A DNA stretch of 64,000 nucleotides from Micrococcaceae bacterium Sec5.1. GTDB lineage: Bacteria; Actinomycetota; Actinomycetes; Actinomycetales; Micrococcaceae. The stretch covers positions 2,294,001-2,358,000 of the forward strand of contig CP143430.1 of assembly GCA_039636795.1 (NCBI GenBank), written 5' to 3'. A model generated the notes under the pieces. It was not told the DNA's origin, ran no database searches, and worked only from the letters and a program-made list of their open reading frames with translations. Position 1 is the stretch's first letter. Each line of letters opens with the position of its first letter. Below are positions 9,404 to 18,237 of the stretch, in pieces. The position numbers and the translations under genes were made by a program.

Positions 9404-10447
9404 ATGCGTGCAACCTTGATGTACGGCCCTGGTGACGTCCGGGTCGAGAACGTCCCGGACTCCGTCATCAAGCATCCTACAGATGCGCTGGTCCGAGTGA
9501 CTGCGTCGTGCATCTGCGGCAGCGACCTGCACCCATACCACTCCATGTCCCCTGTAAACGGGCCCGCCCGGATGGGTCATGAGTTCATCGGCATCATCGA
9601 GGATATCGGCTCAGCAGTGACCACGCTGAAGAAAGGTGACCTCGTGGTCTCCCCGTTCGCTATCTCCGACAACACCTGTGAGTACTGCCGCGAAAAGATG
9701 CACACATCCTGTTCGCACCACGAGGCAGGCTTTTGGGACACCATCCCGGACGAAGGTGGCCAGGCCGAGGCAGCGCGTGTCCCACTGGCGGACGGAACCC
9801 TCGTCAAGCTGCCAGTCGCCGTCGACTCAGCCCTCATCCCATCCCTGCTGACCCTCGCGGACGTCCTTGGCACTGGCCACCACGCCGCCCATGCAGGCGG
9901 CGTCAACAAGGGCACCAACGTCACAGTGATCGGTGATGGGGCGGTCGGGCTGATGGCCGTGCTGGCCGCTAAACGTCTAGGCGCCGAGCAGATCATTCTC
10001 ATGGGCCGGCACAAAGCCCGCACTGACCTCGGCCTCGATTTCGGCGCCACTGATGTTGTTTCCGCCCGCGGTGACGAAGGCATCGCGCAGGTCCGTGACT
10101 TGACCGGCGGCCACGGCACCCACGTGGTCCTTGAAGCGGTCGGACACATGCCGGCCTATGACCAGGCAGTGGGCGTCGTCCGCCCCGGCGGCATCATCAG
10201 CCGGGTTGGCGTCCCGCAGTACGAGGAAGGTCCCATTGGGTTCGGCAGCCTGTTCCGGCACAACATCAAACTCACTGGAGGACCCGCACCGGTGCGGGCA
10301 TACATTGACGAGCTGCTGCCCGAAATTCTCAACGGCACCATAGAACCGGGCAAAGTATTTGACGTCACCACCAACATGGACGGCGTTCCTCAGGGATACA
10401 AGGACATGGACGAGCGCAGGAGCCTCAAGATCCTCATCCAACCCTGA
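9404..10447 (+). CDS. Zinc-dependent MDR dehydrogenase
   Basis: A 347-residue MDR enzyme. It has the catalytic zinc Cys in SCICGSDLHPYH, GHEFIG, a structural-zinc segment with three visible cysteines (NTCEYCREKMHTSC) and a cofactor motif GDGAVGLMA at mid-protein. I use the ATG at 9404, preceded by AAAGGGAA, rather than the longer reading that overlaps the SDR remnant. The segment EAGFWDTIPDEGGQAE resembles the glutathione-independent formaldehyde/alcohol dehydrogenase branch. Transcribed alone from the site 3 region. Substrate unknown. Confidence 0.9.
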   Translation: MRATLMYGPGDVRVENVPDSVIKHPTDALVRVTASCICGSDLHPYHSMSPVNGPARMGHEFIGIIEDIGSAVTTLKKGDLVVSPFAISDNTCEYCREKMHTSCSHHEAGFWDTIPDEGGQAEAARVPLADGTLVKLPVAVDSALIPSLLTLADVLGTGHHAAHAGGVNKGTNVTVIGDGAVGLMAVLAAKRLGAEQIILMGRHKARTDLGLDFGATDVVSARGDEGIAQVRDLTGGHGTHVVLEAVGHMPAYDQAVGVVRPGGIISRVGVPQYEEGPIGFGSLFRHNIKLTGGPAPVRAYIDELLPEILNGTIEPGKVFDVTTNMDGVPQGYKDMDERRSLKILIQP

Positions 10448-11186
10448 GCCTGACAGAGGAAATGCCTGGCTTTGGTGTGGCGGTGACACTCAGTTGCTGT
10501 GGCCCTACAGTTCATTTTGTGGGCGATCCCTGCCGGGTCAGGGCAGGGCCAAGTGTCACGGATGGCCCTCGGTAAGCCCGCTTTAACAGCGCACTCCATC
10601 TCCCCGGGACTTGGAGCGCGACGGCGGTCCGTTGCCAAGGTACGCTTTCGCACGGTTGAGTCCTCCCACGAGCAGAAAAAGACCCGCGGGGTCCGAAGCG
10701 GGCGGTTTCGGACCCCTTGAGTCTGGTCGTTGGCCCTAATGAGTGCGGGTGTCCGTGCCGCAAGGCTTATGGGCCCAGTAGCACCTAGAGGGCGCGCCGC
10801 CGGACGTGAACCGCGGCACCGCCCGCCAACCATTCGCGCTTCATCCTCCTCGGTCCTCGTGCGCACAACTTTTTCGCCTGACTGGAAACGCGCTGCGAAT
10901 GTAAATGTCGTGGTTCCCCGTCGCGAAGCGGCGAATTTCGCGCGCTGTGGGCAACGCACAAGGTTCGGCGCATTTACTCCGCGTCGGTTAAGACGGGCGG
11001 CCATCTGCCCAACGTGCGGTCCTCACATACGGGTGCGCAACGTGACCGTCTTCGTGGCCGCGGCGCTGCTTCTCACCGGAGCTGCCGCTCGGACCTTCGC
11101 GTCCGCCTCTCCGCAGATCATTTGCCACAGTCACATCACCCCAGACGCGCAAGTGCAACCCGAGCCGTACCTTGAAATGGACCGGG
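10448..11186. other. Gene-free stretch with one hairpin
   Basis: No ORF in these 739 bases shows a family motif or good start signals. A ten-base-pair hairpin lies at 10688-10716 (GGGGTCCGAA paired with TTCGGACCCC) without a T-run; it could end the dehydrogenase transcript. Confidence 0.5.
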
Positions 11187-12122
11187 TCAGGGTACGTTGT
11201 GCCCGGCTGCTTGGATGAGTCCGTACCACTCGCCCCGGGTCAGTGGGATATCAGAGCCGTCCGCCGCGTCCCTAATGCGCTGGGGAGTGGTAGAACCAAG
11301 GACTACCTGGAAGCCGGCCGGGTGGCGGGTGATCCAGGCGGTGGCAATAGCGGTCGGTGTGACGCCGTACTCGGCCGCGAGCCGGTCGAGTTCGGCATTC
11401 AGCTCTGGATAGTCCAGGGAGCCGAAGAACACGCCGTCTTGAAATCCCTTCTGAAAAGGTGACCATGCCTGCAGGGTTATTTTGTTGATGCGGGCATAGT
11501 CGACGACGCCTCCTCCGTCACGGCTGATCGAGTCATCCTTACCTGTCATGTTCGCTGACAGGCCCTGCGCGATGATCGTGGAGTGGGTGAGTGACAGCTG
11601 TAACTGGTTCGCGACGATCGGCTGCGTCACCGCCGTCTTAAGCAAATCGATCTGCCGCGGCGTGTGGTTCGAGACCCCGAACGCACGGACTTTACCGCTG
11701 GATTCCAGGTGGTCAAATGCGCGGGCGACCTCCTCGGGCTCGACGAGCGCGTCGGGTCGGTGCAGTAGCAGCACGTCAATGTAGTCGGTTCCGAGGGCTT
11801 CCAGCGACTCTTCCGCGGAGGTCACGATGTGTTCGTAGGAGGAGTCATAATGCCACTCCTTCGCGACGATGCCAGTCTTCGTTTGCAGAGTGATTTGTTC
11901 GCGTTCGGTCGTGCTCAGTTTCAGGGCCGAGGCGAATCGTCGCTCACACGTGTGCGGTTCTCCGCCGTACAGGTCGGCGTGGTCGAAGAAGTCGATACCG
12001 GCCTCCCGGGCTGTGGTGTACAGCTCACGGATGTCCTCGTCGGAGTTATCCCTGATCCTCATCATGCCCGCCACGATGTTGGGCGCGAGGCTGCCTGTTG
12101 GCCCAAGGGGAACGGTGCGCAT
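11187..12122 (-). CDS. Aldo/keto reductase
   Basis: A 311-residue AKR of the YdhF/Tas-like type. It has the early GGEP segment, FDHADLYGGE with the catalytic Asp and Tyr (DxxxxY), LQTKTGI, DYIDVLLLHRPD and the cofactor-binding ending VVLGSTTPQRIRDA. It should be an NADPH-linked reductase of an aldehyde or ketone, cytoplasmic. The ATG at 12122 follows GGAGGAG by a few bases. Monocistronic and not near a regulon palindrome, so it may not belong to the regulon. Confidence 0.92.
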   Translation of the reverse strand: MRTVPLGPTGSLAPNIVAGMMRIRDNSDEDIRELYTTAREAGIDFFDHADLYGGEPHTCERRFASALKLSTTEREQITLQTKTGIVAKEWHYDSSYEHIVTSAEESLEALGTDYIDVLLLHRPDALVEPEEVARAFDHLESSGKVRAFGVSNHTPRQIDLLKTAVTQPIVANQLQLSLTHSTIIAQGLSANMTGKDDSISRDGGGVVDYARINKITLQAWSPFQKGFQDGVFFGSLDYPELNAELDRLAAEYGVTPTAIATAWITRHPAGFQVVLGSTTPQRIRDAADGSDIPLTRGEWYGLIQAAGHNVP

Positions 12123-12413
12123 AATCTCCTCCAAGAAGAATCTTTATGTGAATTTGCCGGATCAATGCAACACCCTGAACCGCGGGGCCCGGCGTTTTGG
12201 GTTTAGTCGGTTTCGGGGCTTGTGCAGAAGGGACACTCGCTCCTGTTGGTGTCTCCTACACAGACTGGATCCGACCGGTTGCGAGCACAATCGGACCAGG
12301 CAAGATTGAGTGAAAATTGGGCTGCAGGGCCGGAAGAACCACCCTTATGTGGGCCAATCATCCAGAGGTCCTCGTATAGCCCCGGGCGGCCGCTTCTCTG
12401 TTGAGGTACGCCG

Positions 12414-12680
12414 TCAGTGAGAAACCGTGATGCGCCGAATGGTCTGTTTCTGGTCGTGCAGGAAAACAAATAAGCGGGGCTCTATCCCTTCGGCGGCCAA
12501 CCAGAAGCCCGAGTTGTCCCTCATCACAGTGTCGATGACCCCTCGTCGTACTTCCCCGCCGAATCGTCGCACCTCCACGAGTTCGCTTGGTTTTGGCACC
12601 CAACCCGAGCTGGTGGGCTCGTTGTCCGTTCCGACAATGATGAAGGCGGCGTCGTCATCTTGCTTACGATCAGTAATCAT
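12414..12680 (-). CDS. Small hypothetical protein
   Basis: An 88-residue acidic N-terminus followed by a basic C-terminus. No known domain is recognised. It includes GWVPKPSELVEVRRFGGEVRR and a region rich in hydrophobic beta-like runs (GFWLAAEGIEPRLFVFL), suggesting a small beta fold. A very strong GGGGAGG site lies immediately before the ATG at 12680, the main reason to accept it as a real gene. It sits alone between the AKR gene and the operon ending at 12813. Confidence 0.6.
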   Translation of the reverse strand: MITDRKQDDDAAFIIVGTDNEPTSSGWVPKPSELVEVRRFGGEVRRGVIDTVMRDNSGFWLAAEGIEPRLFVFLHDQKQTIRRITVSH

Positions 12681-12812
12681 GACCTCCCCTTGAACTCCCT
12701 AATGGTGGGTTTACAAGCCTGGGCCCCCAGCGGCCCTGCTGCTGCCTGGGAATCTCATAGCCCGCCCTACGGGCAACCTCAAGGACGAAACCCTTCGCCA
12801 GGACGAGCCGCG

Positions 12813-13799
12813 TCATCTACTGGTGTCGTGGTACAGTCCAGCGGCGCGTGCGCGCTGGGTAGCGAGCTCGATCACCAAATCGAGGTTGGGGGTGGGGACC
12901 TGCACTAGTTCGGCCAGATCGAGCGGGACCCGGAACAGTCCGTCGATCTCCATGGGCCGACCAGCCAAGAGGTCCTGCGCGATGCTTTGAAGATGACTGG
13001 ATGTCGCCAGCTTGCTCAATCCTTTATCAGGATCGCCTGGGTCGCATCCGAGGGCGCGGGCAATCGCGACACCCTCGTCGGCCATCGCCTTGGCGGTGCC
13101 GGCAACGGCTGGCTTGTCAAGGACGTCCTTCATGGCCGAGGCGGTAACGACGCCGAGTGAACCCCCGATCAGGTTCATCACCAGCTTGGCCCAGACCGCG
13201 TCGCGGATTTTCGACGTGATGGTTACCTCCAGGCCGCTGGGGTTCAGGAGCGATGCCAGTATGTCGAGCCTTGCATCAGGCTTACCGTCGGGGCATCCGA
13301 TGATCAGCCGGTTGACTGCGTTCTCGGCACGGATCACTCCCGGTGCGATTACACTGCAGGCAGTGTAGGCCACGGCGCCCGCAGCGCGTTCCGGGCCGAT
13401 GTGGTCCCAGAGTGCCCCGGTGGGATCCAGCCGTCGCAAACGGGTACCGTCCAAGGTTCCGCCGTGAGAGTGGAAGTACCACCAAGGGATGCCGTTCATG
13501 ACGAACAGCACCAGGCTGTCGCGGTGGAGCAGGGAAGCGACGTGCTCGGCGATGGCTGGCAGGGCCGGGGCCTTGACCGTGACGATGACAATGTCCTGGA
13601 GGCCAAGGCCGGCGGGCTGGTCGGTGGCGACCGGGTGGGAGAGGAGTGTCCCGTCGCGGGTTTCTACCCGCAAACCATTCTGTTGGATGGCGGCAAGCTG
13701 TTCACCGCGGGCGATCAGCGAGACCTCGGCGTCACTTCCGGCGAGCCGCCCGGCGATATGCCCACCGACGGCTCCGGCACCGTATATGCAGATTTTCAT
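12813..13799 (-). CDS. Ketopantoate-reductase-family oxidoreductase
   Basis: A 328-residue ApbA/PanE-like protein. The N-terminal Rossmann motif is GAGAVGGHIAGRL (about residues 6-18); next come VTVKAPAL and FVMNGIPWWYF, and the helical C-terminal half contains WAKLVMNL, matching the KxxxN region of ketopantoate reductases. Family reaction: NADPH-dependent reduction of a 2-oxo acid or its reverse. Being the last gene of SDR-ALDH-HpcH-this, 22 bp after the aldolase, it more likely acts on a catabolic 2-hydroxy/2-oxo acid than on pantoate. The ATG at 13799 has AGGGAACAG upstream. Confidence 0.85.
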   Translation of the reverse strand: MKICIYGAGAVGGHIAGRLAGSDAEVSLIARGEQLAAIQQNGLRVETRDGTLLSHPVATDQPAGLGLQDIVIVTVKAPALPAIAEHVASLLHRDSLVLFVMNGIPWWYFHSHGGTLDGTRLRRLDPTGALWDHIGPERAAGAVAYTACSVIAPGVIRAENAVNRLIIGCPDGKPDARLDILASLLNPSGLEVTITSKIRDAVWAKLVMNLIGGSLGVVTASAMKDVLDKPAVAGTAKAMADEGVAIARALGCDPGDPDKGLSKLATSSHLQSIAQDLLAGRPMEIDGLFRVPLDLAELVQVPTPNLDLVIELATQRARAAGLYHDTSR

Positions 13800-13821
13800 G
13801 TTCTCTGTTCCCTGGAGTCGA

Positions 13822-14613
13822 CTACGCGAACTGCTGACGTTTTTGTGTTGCTGCAGTGCTGAGGAAGGTGATGTCGTTCCCGGTCGATACGTAACCGGCA
13901 CCGAGTTCGAGGTATTGGCGGATCAGGTCCGGCCAACCACCAAGGCCGCCGATTCCCACCGAAACTCCATTCGCCTGGCAGGCCTTAATGACTCGCAGGT
14001 AGGCATCGTGCACCTTGGGGTGGTCCATCTGTCCGGCGATCCCAAGCCCGACGCTAAGGTCATTCGCTCCCACGAGGACCATGTCGAGGCCGTCCACGGC
14101 GGCAATTTCTTCGACGGCGTCGAGTCCCGTCTGGGACTCGATCATTGCGACGACCATCGAGGACTCATCAAGCACCCGGAGGACGTCGGCGGGCGGGTAC
14201 GCCCGGTAGTTCAGCTGCGGGGCGGCGCCGGCGAGGGAGCGTTCCCCAAGGGGCGCGTGCTTCACTGCGCGGACGAGGGCGCGTGCCTGGGCGGCCGATT
14301 CCACGTCTGGCACGATGATGCCCATGGCGCCGGAGTCCATAACTCTGGCGATGAGTGCAGGGTCCAGGCCGGGGACGCGGACCAGAGGGGTGACGCCGAG
14401 GTGGTTGCAGGCCATGCAAATTTGCCCTGCGGCTTCCAGGGAGAAGCTGCTGTGCTCCATATCAATGTAAATGGAGTCAAAACCAGCGGTGTAGGCGATG
14501 GATGCGATGTCCACGGTCCGCACCAGCCGGACGGTCATCGAATATACGGTCTCGCCCTTGGCCAGCTTCTCTTTGGCGTGGTTGCGCAGCAGGGGAGTGG
14601 CTTCATTGTTCAT
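13822..14613 (-). CDS. HpcH/HpaI-family aldolase
   Basis: A 263-residue protein of the HpcH/HpaI/citrate-lyase-beta fold. It shows FDSIYIDMEHSSF near residue 45, VRVPG, GIIVPDVESA, and a metal/substrate segment MIESQTGLDAVEEIAAVDGLDMVLVGANDLS. The family cleaves 2-keto-3-deoxy or 4-hydroxy-2-oxo acids to pyruvate plus an aldehyde with a divalent metal. It lies between ALDH and the ketopantoate-reductase-like gene in one minus-strand operon, so a pyruvate-yielding cleavage within the same pathway is likely. AGGAGA precedes the ATG. Confidence 0.9.
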   Translation of the reverse strand: MNNEATPLLRNHAKEKLAKGETVYSMTVRLVRTVDIASIAYTAGFDSIYIDMEHSSFSLEAAGQICMACNHLGVTPLVRVPGLDPALIARVMDSGAMGIIVPDVESAAQARALVRAVKHAPLGERSLAGAAPQLNYRAYPPADVLRVLDESSMVVAMIESQTGLDAVEEIAAVDGLDMVLVGANDLSVGLGIAGQMDHPKVHDAYLRVIKACQANGVSVGIGGLGGWPDLIRQYLELGAGYVSTGNDITFLSTAATQKRQQFA

Positions 14614-14644
14614 GTTCTGTGGTCTCCTGATCGACGTAGTTGTT

Positions 14645-16096
14645 TTAGCCGAAGAGAGCCGGCAGTGTTTGGGCCTCGTCTTCGAACCCGTACACGGATT
14701 TGATTTCGAGGTATTCTTCAAGGCCGAACCTGCCCATGGAGCGGCCGATGCCTGACTGCTTGTAGCCGCCCATGGGGGTGTAGGAATCGGTGGCTGCGCC
14801 GTTGTAGCTGACTCGTCCGGCGCGCAGGCCGTTTACTACGCGGCGGGCATTTTCCCGGTCCCCGCCGAACACGTAGCCTCCGAGGCCATAGGGTGAATCG
14901 TTCGCGATCCGCAGGGCCTCGTCCTCGTCACGGTAGGGGATAACGGCCAGAACGGGTCCGAAGATTTCCTCCCGGGCGATCGTCATCTCCGGTGTAACTC
15001 CGGTGAACACGGTCGGCTGCACGAAATAGCCCTGGTCCAGGCCCTCAGGCCGTTCGAGGCCGCCGGTGACGAGGGTGGCGCCCTCGTCAAGACCGGTCTT
15101 GATGAGATCCCTGATCGATTTGTACTGCGCGGCGCTAATGACCGGGCCCATTGTCGTCGAGCCCTCCAGCGGGTCGCCCAGGCGGAAGCGCTGTGCCTCA
15201 TCGACGAGGAAAGGTACCACCTGCTCCACCTGGCTTTCGTGCACCAGCATCCGGGTGGGGGCGTGGCAGGACTGACCGGCGTTGAAGAAGCTGCGTTGGA
15301 TGTTCCAACGTGCGGCTTTTTCCAGGTCTGCGTCGGGCAGCACAATGTTCGCTGATTTTCCGCCCAGTTCAAGGGAAACGCGTTTCACGGTTTCCGCGGC
15401 GGCCGCTCCTACCTGCTGCCCGGCGCCGGTGGAACCTGTGAAGGAGATCATGTCCACACCAGGGTGGTGGGACAGCGCATCGCCGACCTCGCGGCCGGTC
15501 CCGTTCACCAGGTTGAAGACACCAGCCGGCACACCCGCCTCGTGCAGTACCTGGGCCAGAAGCGTGCCGCTGGCGGCAGAGTTGATACTGGGTTTGGCGA
15601 CGATGGTGCACCCGGCAGCGAGCCCATAAATCAGCTTGATAACGCCGGTTTGGATAGGCCAGTTCCAAGGTGAGATCAGAGCACAAACGCCGATCGGCTC
15701 GCGACGGACAATGGCGCCGCCTATACGCGATTCGAAGGGGTATTCCCGCAAGATGTCGCGGGCTACGCTCATGTGCTGCGCTGGGCCGGTGACTTGGGCG
15801 CGGCTGCTGATGGGGATGCCAACTTCGCGCGCAATCAACTCGGAGAACTCGTCCGTGTACGACTCGTATACGTCGATGATGCGATCAATCAGAGCGATCC
15901 GTTCGTCCACGGAGGTGGTGGAGAAGCTTTCGAACGCGCGCTGGGCAGCCGCGACGGCGCGATCCACGTCCGCTGCGCTCCCCAAGGTAACCCGGGCGAA
16001 GGCCTCCTCGCGCGTGGGGTCGATGAGTTCCACTTCGCGGGGGTTGGTCGGATCAGTCCATTGACCGTCGATGTAAAGGTGCGGGTACTTCTTCAT
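14645..16096 (-). CDS. Aldehyde dehydrogenase
   Basis: A 483-residue ALDH. It has SPWNWP in the cofactor domain, FTGSTGAGQ, LELGGKSAN with the general-base Glu, FNAGQSC with the catalytic Cys, EEIFGPVLAV and a final KQSGIGR. The true ATG at 16096 is preceded by AGGAGA. The longer open frame upstream is an artefact reading through the SDR gene. This start codon is exactly where the 2-kb inverted repeat ends: the other copy of the repeat has no ALDH after it. Second gene of the operon SDR-ALDH-HpcH-PanE-like. Confidence 0.93.
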   Translation of the reverse strand: MKKYPHLYIDGQWTDPTNPREVELIDPTREEAFARVTLGSAADVDRAVAAAQRAFESFSTTSVDERIALIDRIIDVYESYTDEFSELIAREVGIPISSRAQVTGPAQHMSVARDILREYPFESRIGGAIVRREPIGVCALISPWNWPIQTGVIKLIYGLAAGCTIVAKPSINSAASGTLLAQVLHEAGVPAGVFNLVNGTGREVGDALSHHPGVDMISFTGSTGAGQQVGAAAAETVKRVSLELGGKSANIVLPDADLEKAARWNIQRSFFNAGQSCHAPTRMLVHESQVEQVVPFLVDEAQRFRLGDPLEGSTTMGPVISAAQYKSIRDLIKTGLDEGATLVTGGLERPEGLDQGYFVQPTVFTGVTPEMTIAREEIFGPVLAVIPYRDEDEALRIANDSPYGLGGYVFGGDRENARRVVNGLRAGRVSYNGAATDSYTPMGGYKQSGIGRSMGRFGLEEYLEIKSVYGFEDEAQTLPALFG

Positions 16097-16133
16097 GATC
16101 GGGGTTCTCCTGTGGGGTGGCGTGTGGGGTGGG

Positions 16134-16958
16134 TTAGCTGCTGTGGGTGTAGCCGCCGTCGCAGGCGATGGTTTGGCCGGTGATGAAGGCAGCGGCGGGT
16201 GTGGCGAGGAAGAACATGATGCCGACGAGGTCGGTGGGGACCATTCCGCGGGGGATGCATTGCAGGGACGCGGCGCGTTCGCGGACTTCGGCGGTGGGGT
16301 TGACGGTGCGTTCGACTTCGGTGGCGACGCTGCCGGGGCGGATGCAGTTGACGGTGATCCCGTGGCTGCCGAGTTCACGGGCCAGGGAGTTGGTCATGCC
16401 GATCAGTGCTGATTTGGAAGTGACGTAGTGCAGGTAGTTCACGGTGCCGCGGGTGACTGCGTCGGATGAGATGTTGATGATACGGCCGAAGCCGGCTTTG
16501 CGCATGTGGGCAGCGACTGCTTTGACGCAGAGGTAAGTGCCGGTGATGTTGACCTTCAGTACGTGTTCCCACTGCTCCAGGGGGATCTCGTCGAACGGGC
16601 CCTTGTCGATGCTCGCGAAGATCGAGGCGTTGTTGATCAGCACGTCGACCCGGCCCCAGGTTTGGATCACGGTGTCGACCATGGCGGTGACGGACGCTTC
16701 GTCGGCCACGTTCACCTTGACGGCCAGGCCTACCCCGCCGGCGTCATGAATTTCCTTCACGACTGCTTCGGCCTTGTCGATGGCAAGGTCGGCTACGACG
16801 GCAACGGCTCCGGCTGCTGCGAACTGGCGCGCCAGTTCCCGCCCGATGCCCTGGGCTGCGCCGGTGACAATAACTACCCGCCCCTCGACGCTGAAGTCCC
16901 GCGCTGATGCCGGGACGCCGGAGTCATGGGGAATGTGGGTCAGGGGTGTCGTCGTCAT
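16134..16958 (-). CDS. SDR dehydrogenase, copy A
   Basis: A 274-residue classical SDR: TGAAQGIG cofactor motif near residue 32, NNAS, a catalytic NISS serine, YVTSK (YxxxK) and the C-terminal GQTIACDGG. The protein is identical to that encoded at 23270-24094. GAGGAA precedes the ATG at 16958. It is the first gene of the operon SDR-ALDH-HpcH-PanE-like, transcribed from the divergent promoter with palindrome site 4, and should oxidise a hydroxyl group or reduce a carbonyl with NAD(P). Substrate unknown. Confidence 0.95.
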   Translation of the reverse strand: MTTTPLTHIPHDSGVPASARDFSVEGRVVIVTGAAQGIGRELARQFAAAGAVAVVADLAIDKAEAVVKEIHDAGGVGLAVKVNVADEASVTAMVDTVIQTWGRVDVLINNASIFASIDKGPFDEIPLEQWEHVLKVNITGTYLCVKAVAAHMRKAGFGRIINISSDAVTRGTVNYLHYVTSKSALIGMTNSLARELGSHGITVNCIRPGSVATEVERTVNPTAEVRERAASLQCIPRGMVPTDLVGIMFFLATPAAAFITGQTIACDGGYTHSS

Positions 16959-17101
16959 GGTCGATTCCTCGTTGGTTTCGCATCGTGATGGTGGTAGAGG
17001 CAGTGATGAACAGGGGTTGCCGTCATAAACCCGCATTCACCCGTAACCGCCTAAAGCGGTGTGGGAAACAGGAGCGGCGGAACCCCCTTGCCCTTGAACA
17101 A

Positions 17102-17120
17102 TATCCCGCCATGTGGGATA
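17102..17120. promoter_or_regulatory. Regulon palindrome, site 4
   Basis: TATCCC-GCCATGT-GGGATA in the divergent region between the SDR (minus) and cupin (plus) genes. On the minus strand TTGACA, an 18-bp spacer made of the palindrome, and TATTGT form a near-consensus promoter. On the plus strand TTGAAC and TAGTGT take the same places, so one operator can serve both directions. Confidence 0.85.
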
Positions 17121-17230
17121 GTGTCAATGGACGGCGGCCGGTTCTGCACGAATTGCAGCGGCGGGCCGGGCGCCCCACCCCCGCGGATCTTGCCGGGGGA
17201 ATACATCGACTTTGTGTTAAGGAGCAGGAC

Positions 17231-18070
17231 ATGCGCGTAAGCAAGGCAGCGGATACTGACATCGAAGCAGTCGGATCCATGCGTGAAGGAGTGCTGGACC
17301 AGAAGCACCTGCTGTTCGGTGAGGACGGCTCGCCGAACAATTACGACCTGAACATGGGCCACACCGGCGGCGGCGGGTGGCGGACCCCGCGTCACCGGCA
17401 CAATTTTGACCAGGTCCGCTACGTGATCAAGGGCCGCCTGCCCTACTCCGAGAACGATTTCCTGGAGGAAGGCTGGGTCGGGTACTTCCCCGAGAGCGTC
17501 CACTACGGCCCGCAGGAACGCGCCGAGGGCCTGCGCACCCTGGTCCTGCAGGCCGGCGGCGCCAGCGGCCAGGGCTACCTCTCCGTCGCCCAGCGCGAAG
17601 CGACCAACGCCGAGCTGGAAAAGACCGGCGAATTCAAAAAGGGCATGTACACCTACACCGACGCCAACGGCGACGAGCAGACCGTGGACGGCTCCCAGGC
17701 GATCTTCGAACACGCCACCGGCGGCAAGCTCGAATTCGCCACCCCCCGCTACGAAGACGTCATCGCCATGAACCCCGACGCCTACGACTGGCTCCCCTCA
17801 GCCAACCAGGGCGTGTCCGAGAAATGGCTGGGCACCTTCACCGAGCGCAACTTCCGCATCGGATTCCTCCGACTCGAAGCCCGCGCCGTTTACCAGGCAG
17901 GCCAGTTCCCCTCCATCGAAATCCTGTTCCAGACCAAAGGCCAGGTCACCGCAGGAGGAGAAAAATACGGCCCCGAAACCGGCTACGAATTCCTCGCCAA
18001 CGAAGGCCCCAAACCCCTCGAAGCCATCGAACCCACCGAATTCCTCCGCTTCGTACTCCACACCTTCTAA
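17231..18070 (+). CDS. Bicupin protein, copy A
   Basis: A 279-residue protein with two cupin-like halves. The first holds a probable metal site (PRHRHNFDQVRYVIKG and later ESVHYGPQ); the second half (from about residue 185) keeps the fold pattern GQFPSIEILFQTKGQV but lacks an obvious histidine cluster. Identical to the protein encoded at 22158-22997. AAGGAG stands before the ATG at 17231. It could be a metal-dependent isomerase, dioxygenase or sugar-binding protein; the sequence does not decide. It heads a plus-strand unit with the racemase-family gene at 18238, separated from it by a strong hairpin. Confidence 0.88.
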   Translation: MRVSKAADTDIEAVGSMREGVLDQKHLLFGEDGSPNNYDLNMGHTGGGGWRTPRHRHNFDQVRYVIKGRLPYSENDFLEEGWVGYFPESVHYGPQERAEGLRTLVLQAGGASGQGYLSVAQREATNAELEKTGEFKKGMYTYTDANGDEQTVDGSQAIFEHATGGKLEFATPRYEDVIAMNPDAYDWLPSANQGVSEKWLGTFTERNFRIGFLRLEARAVYQAGQFPSIEILFQTKGQVTAGGEKYGPETGYEFLANEGPKPLEAIEPTEFLRFVLHTF

Positions 18071-18083
18071 CCACCACAGACCA

Positions 18084-18110
18084 GCACGGGGCCCACAACG
18101 GGCCCCGTGC
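18084..18110 (+). terminator. Hairpin after cupin copy A
   Basis: GCACGGGGCCC (18084-18094) pairs perfectly with GGGCCCCGTGC (18100-18110), with a five-base loop. No T-run follows, so it may only attenuate transcription into the downstream racemase-family gene or protect the cupin mRNA. The same hairpin exists in the other repeat copy. Confidence 0.6.
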
Positions 18111-18237
18111 CCACCCACACAGCCACACGCAAAAAGTAAAGCTCTGCATCTCCAACTAGTTGCAGTCACCCAATCCAGATCAGCCTTGATGCATCGCCAG
18201 ACGCGTCGGGCATCCCAGCCCAGAGGAAGTAACCAGA

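Larger units (their letters stand above)
16096..18124 (+). repeat. Inverted repeat, left copy (2.03 kb)
   Basis: This stretch reappears in reverse orientation at 22104-24120. Every reading frame across the two copies is identical except at the left edge, where this copy has 12 extra bases (a doubled TGTGGGGTGG near 16111-16132) and one substitution at 16100. It contains the SDR gene, the divergent promoter with palindrome site 4, the cupin gene and the hairpin after it. Confidence 0.95.

Noticed and set aside
10688..10716. Hairpin considered as part of a tRNA gene
   Set aside because: No cloverleaf, anticodon arm or TPsiC-like segment can be placed around it.
10730..11218. 162-codon frame with a short hydrophobic stretch
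   Set aside because: Arg/Ala-rich, no ribosome site, overlaps the end of the AKR gene; not enough for a gene call.
13489..14703. 404-codon plus-strand frame over HpcH and PanE-like genes
   Set aside because: Complement of two well-supported minus-strand genes.
16097..16378. 94-residue N-terminal extension on the ALDH frame
   Set aside because: Pro/Ser/Ala-rich shadow of the SDR gene in another frame; the ATG at 16096 has a good ribosome site and starts the ALDH fold.
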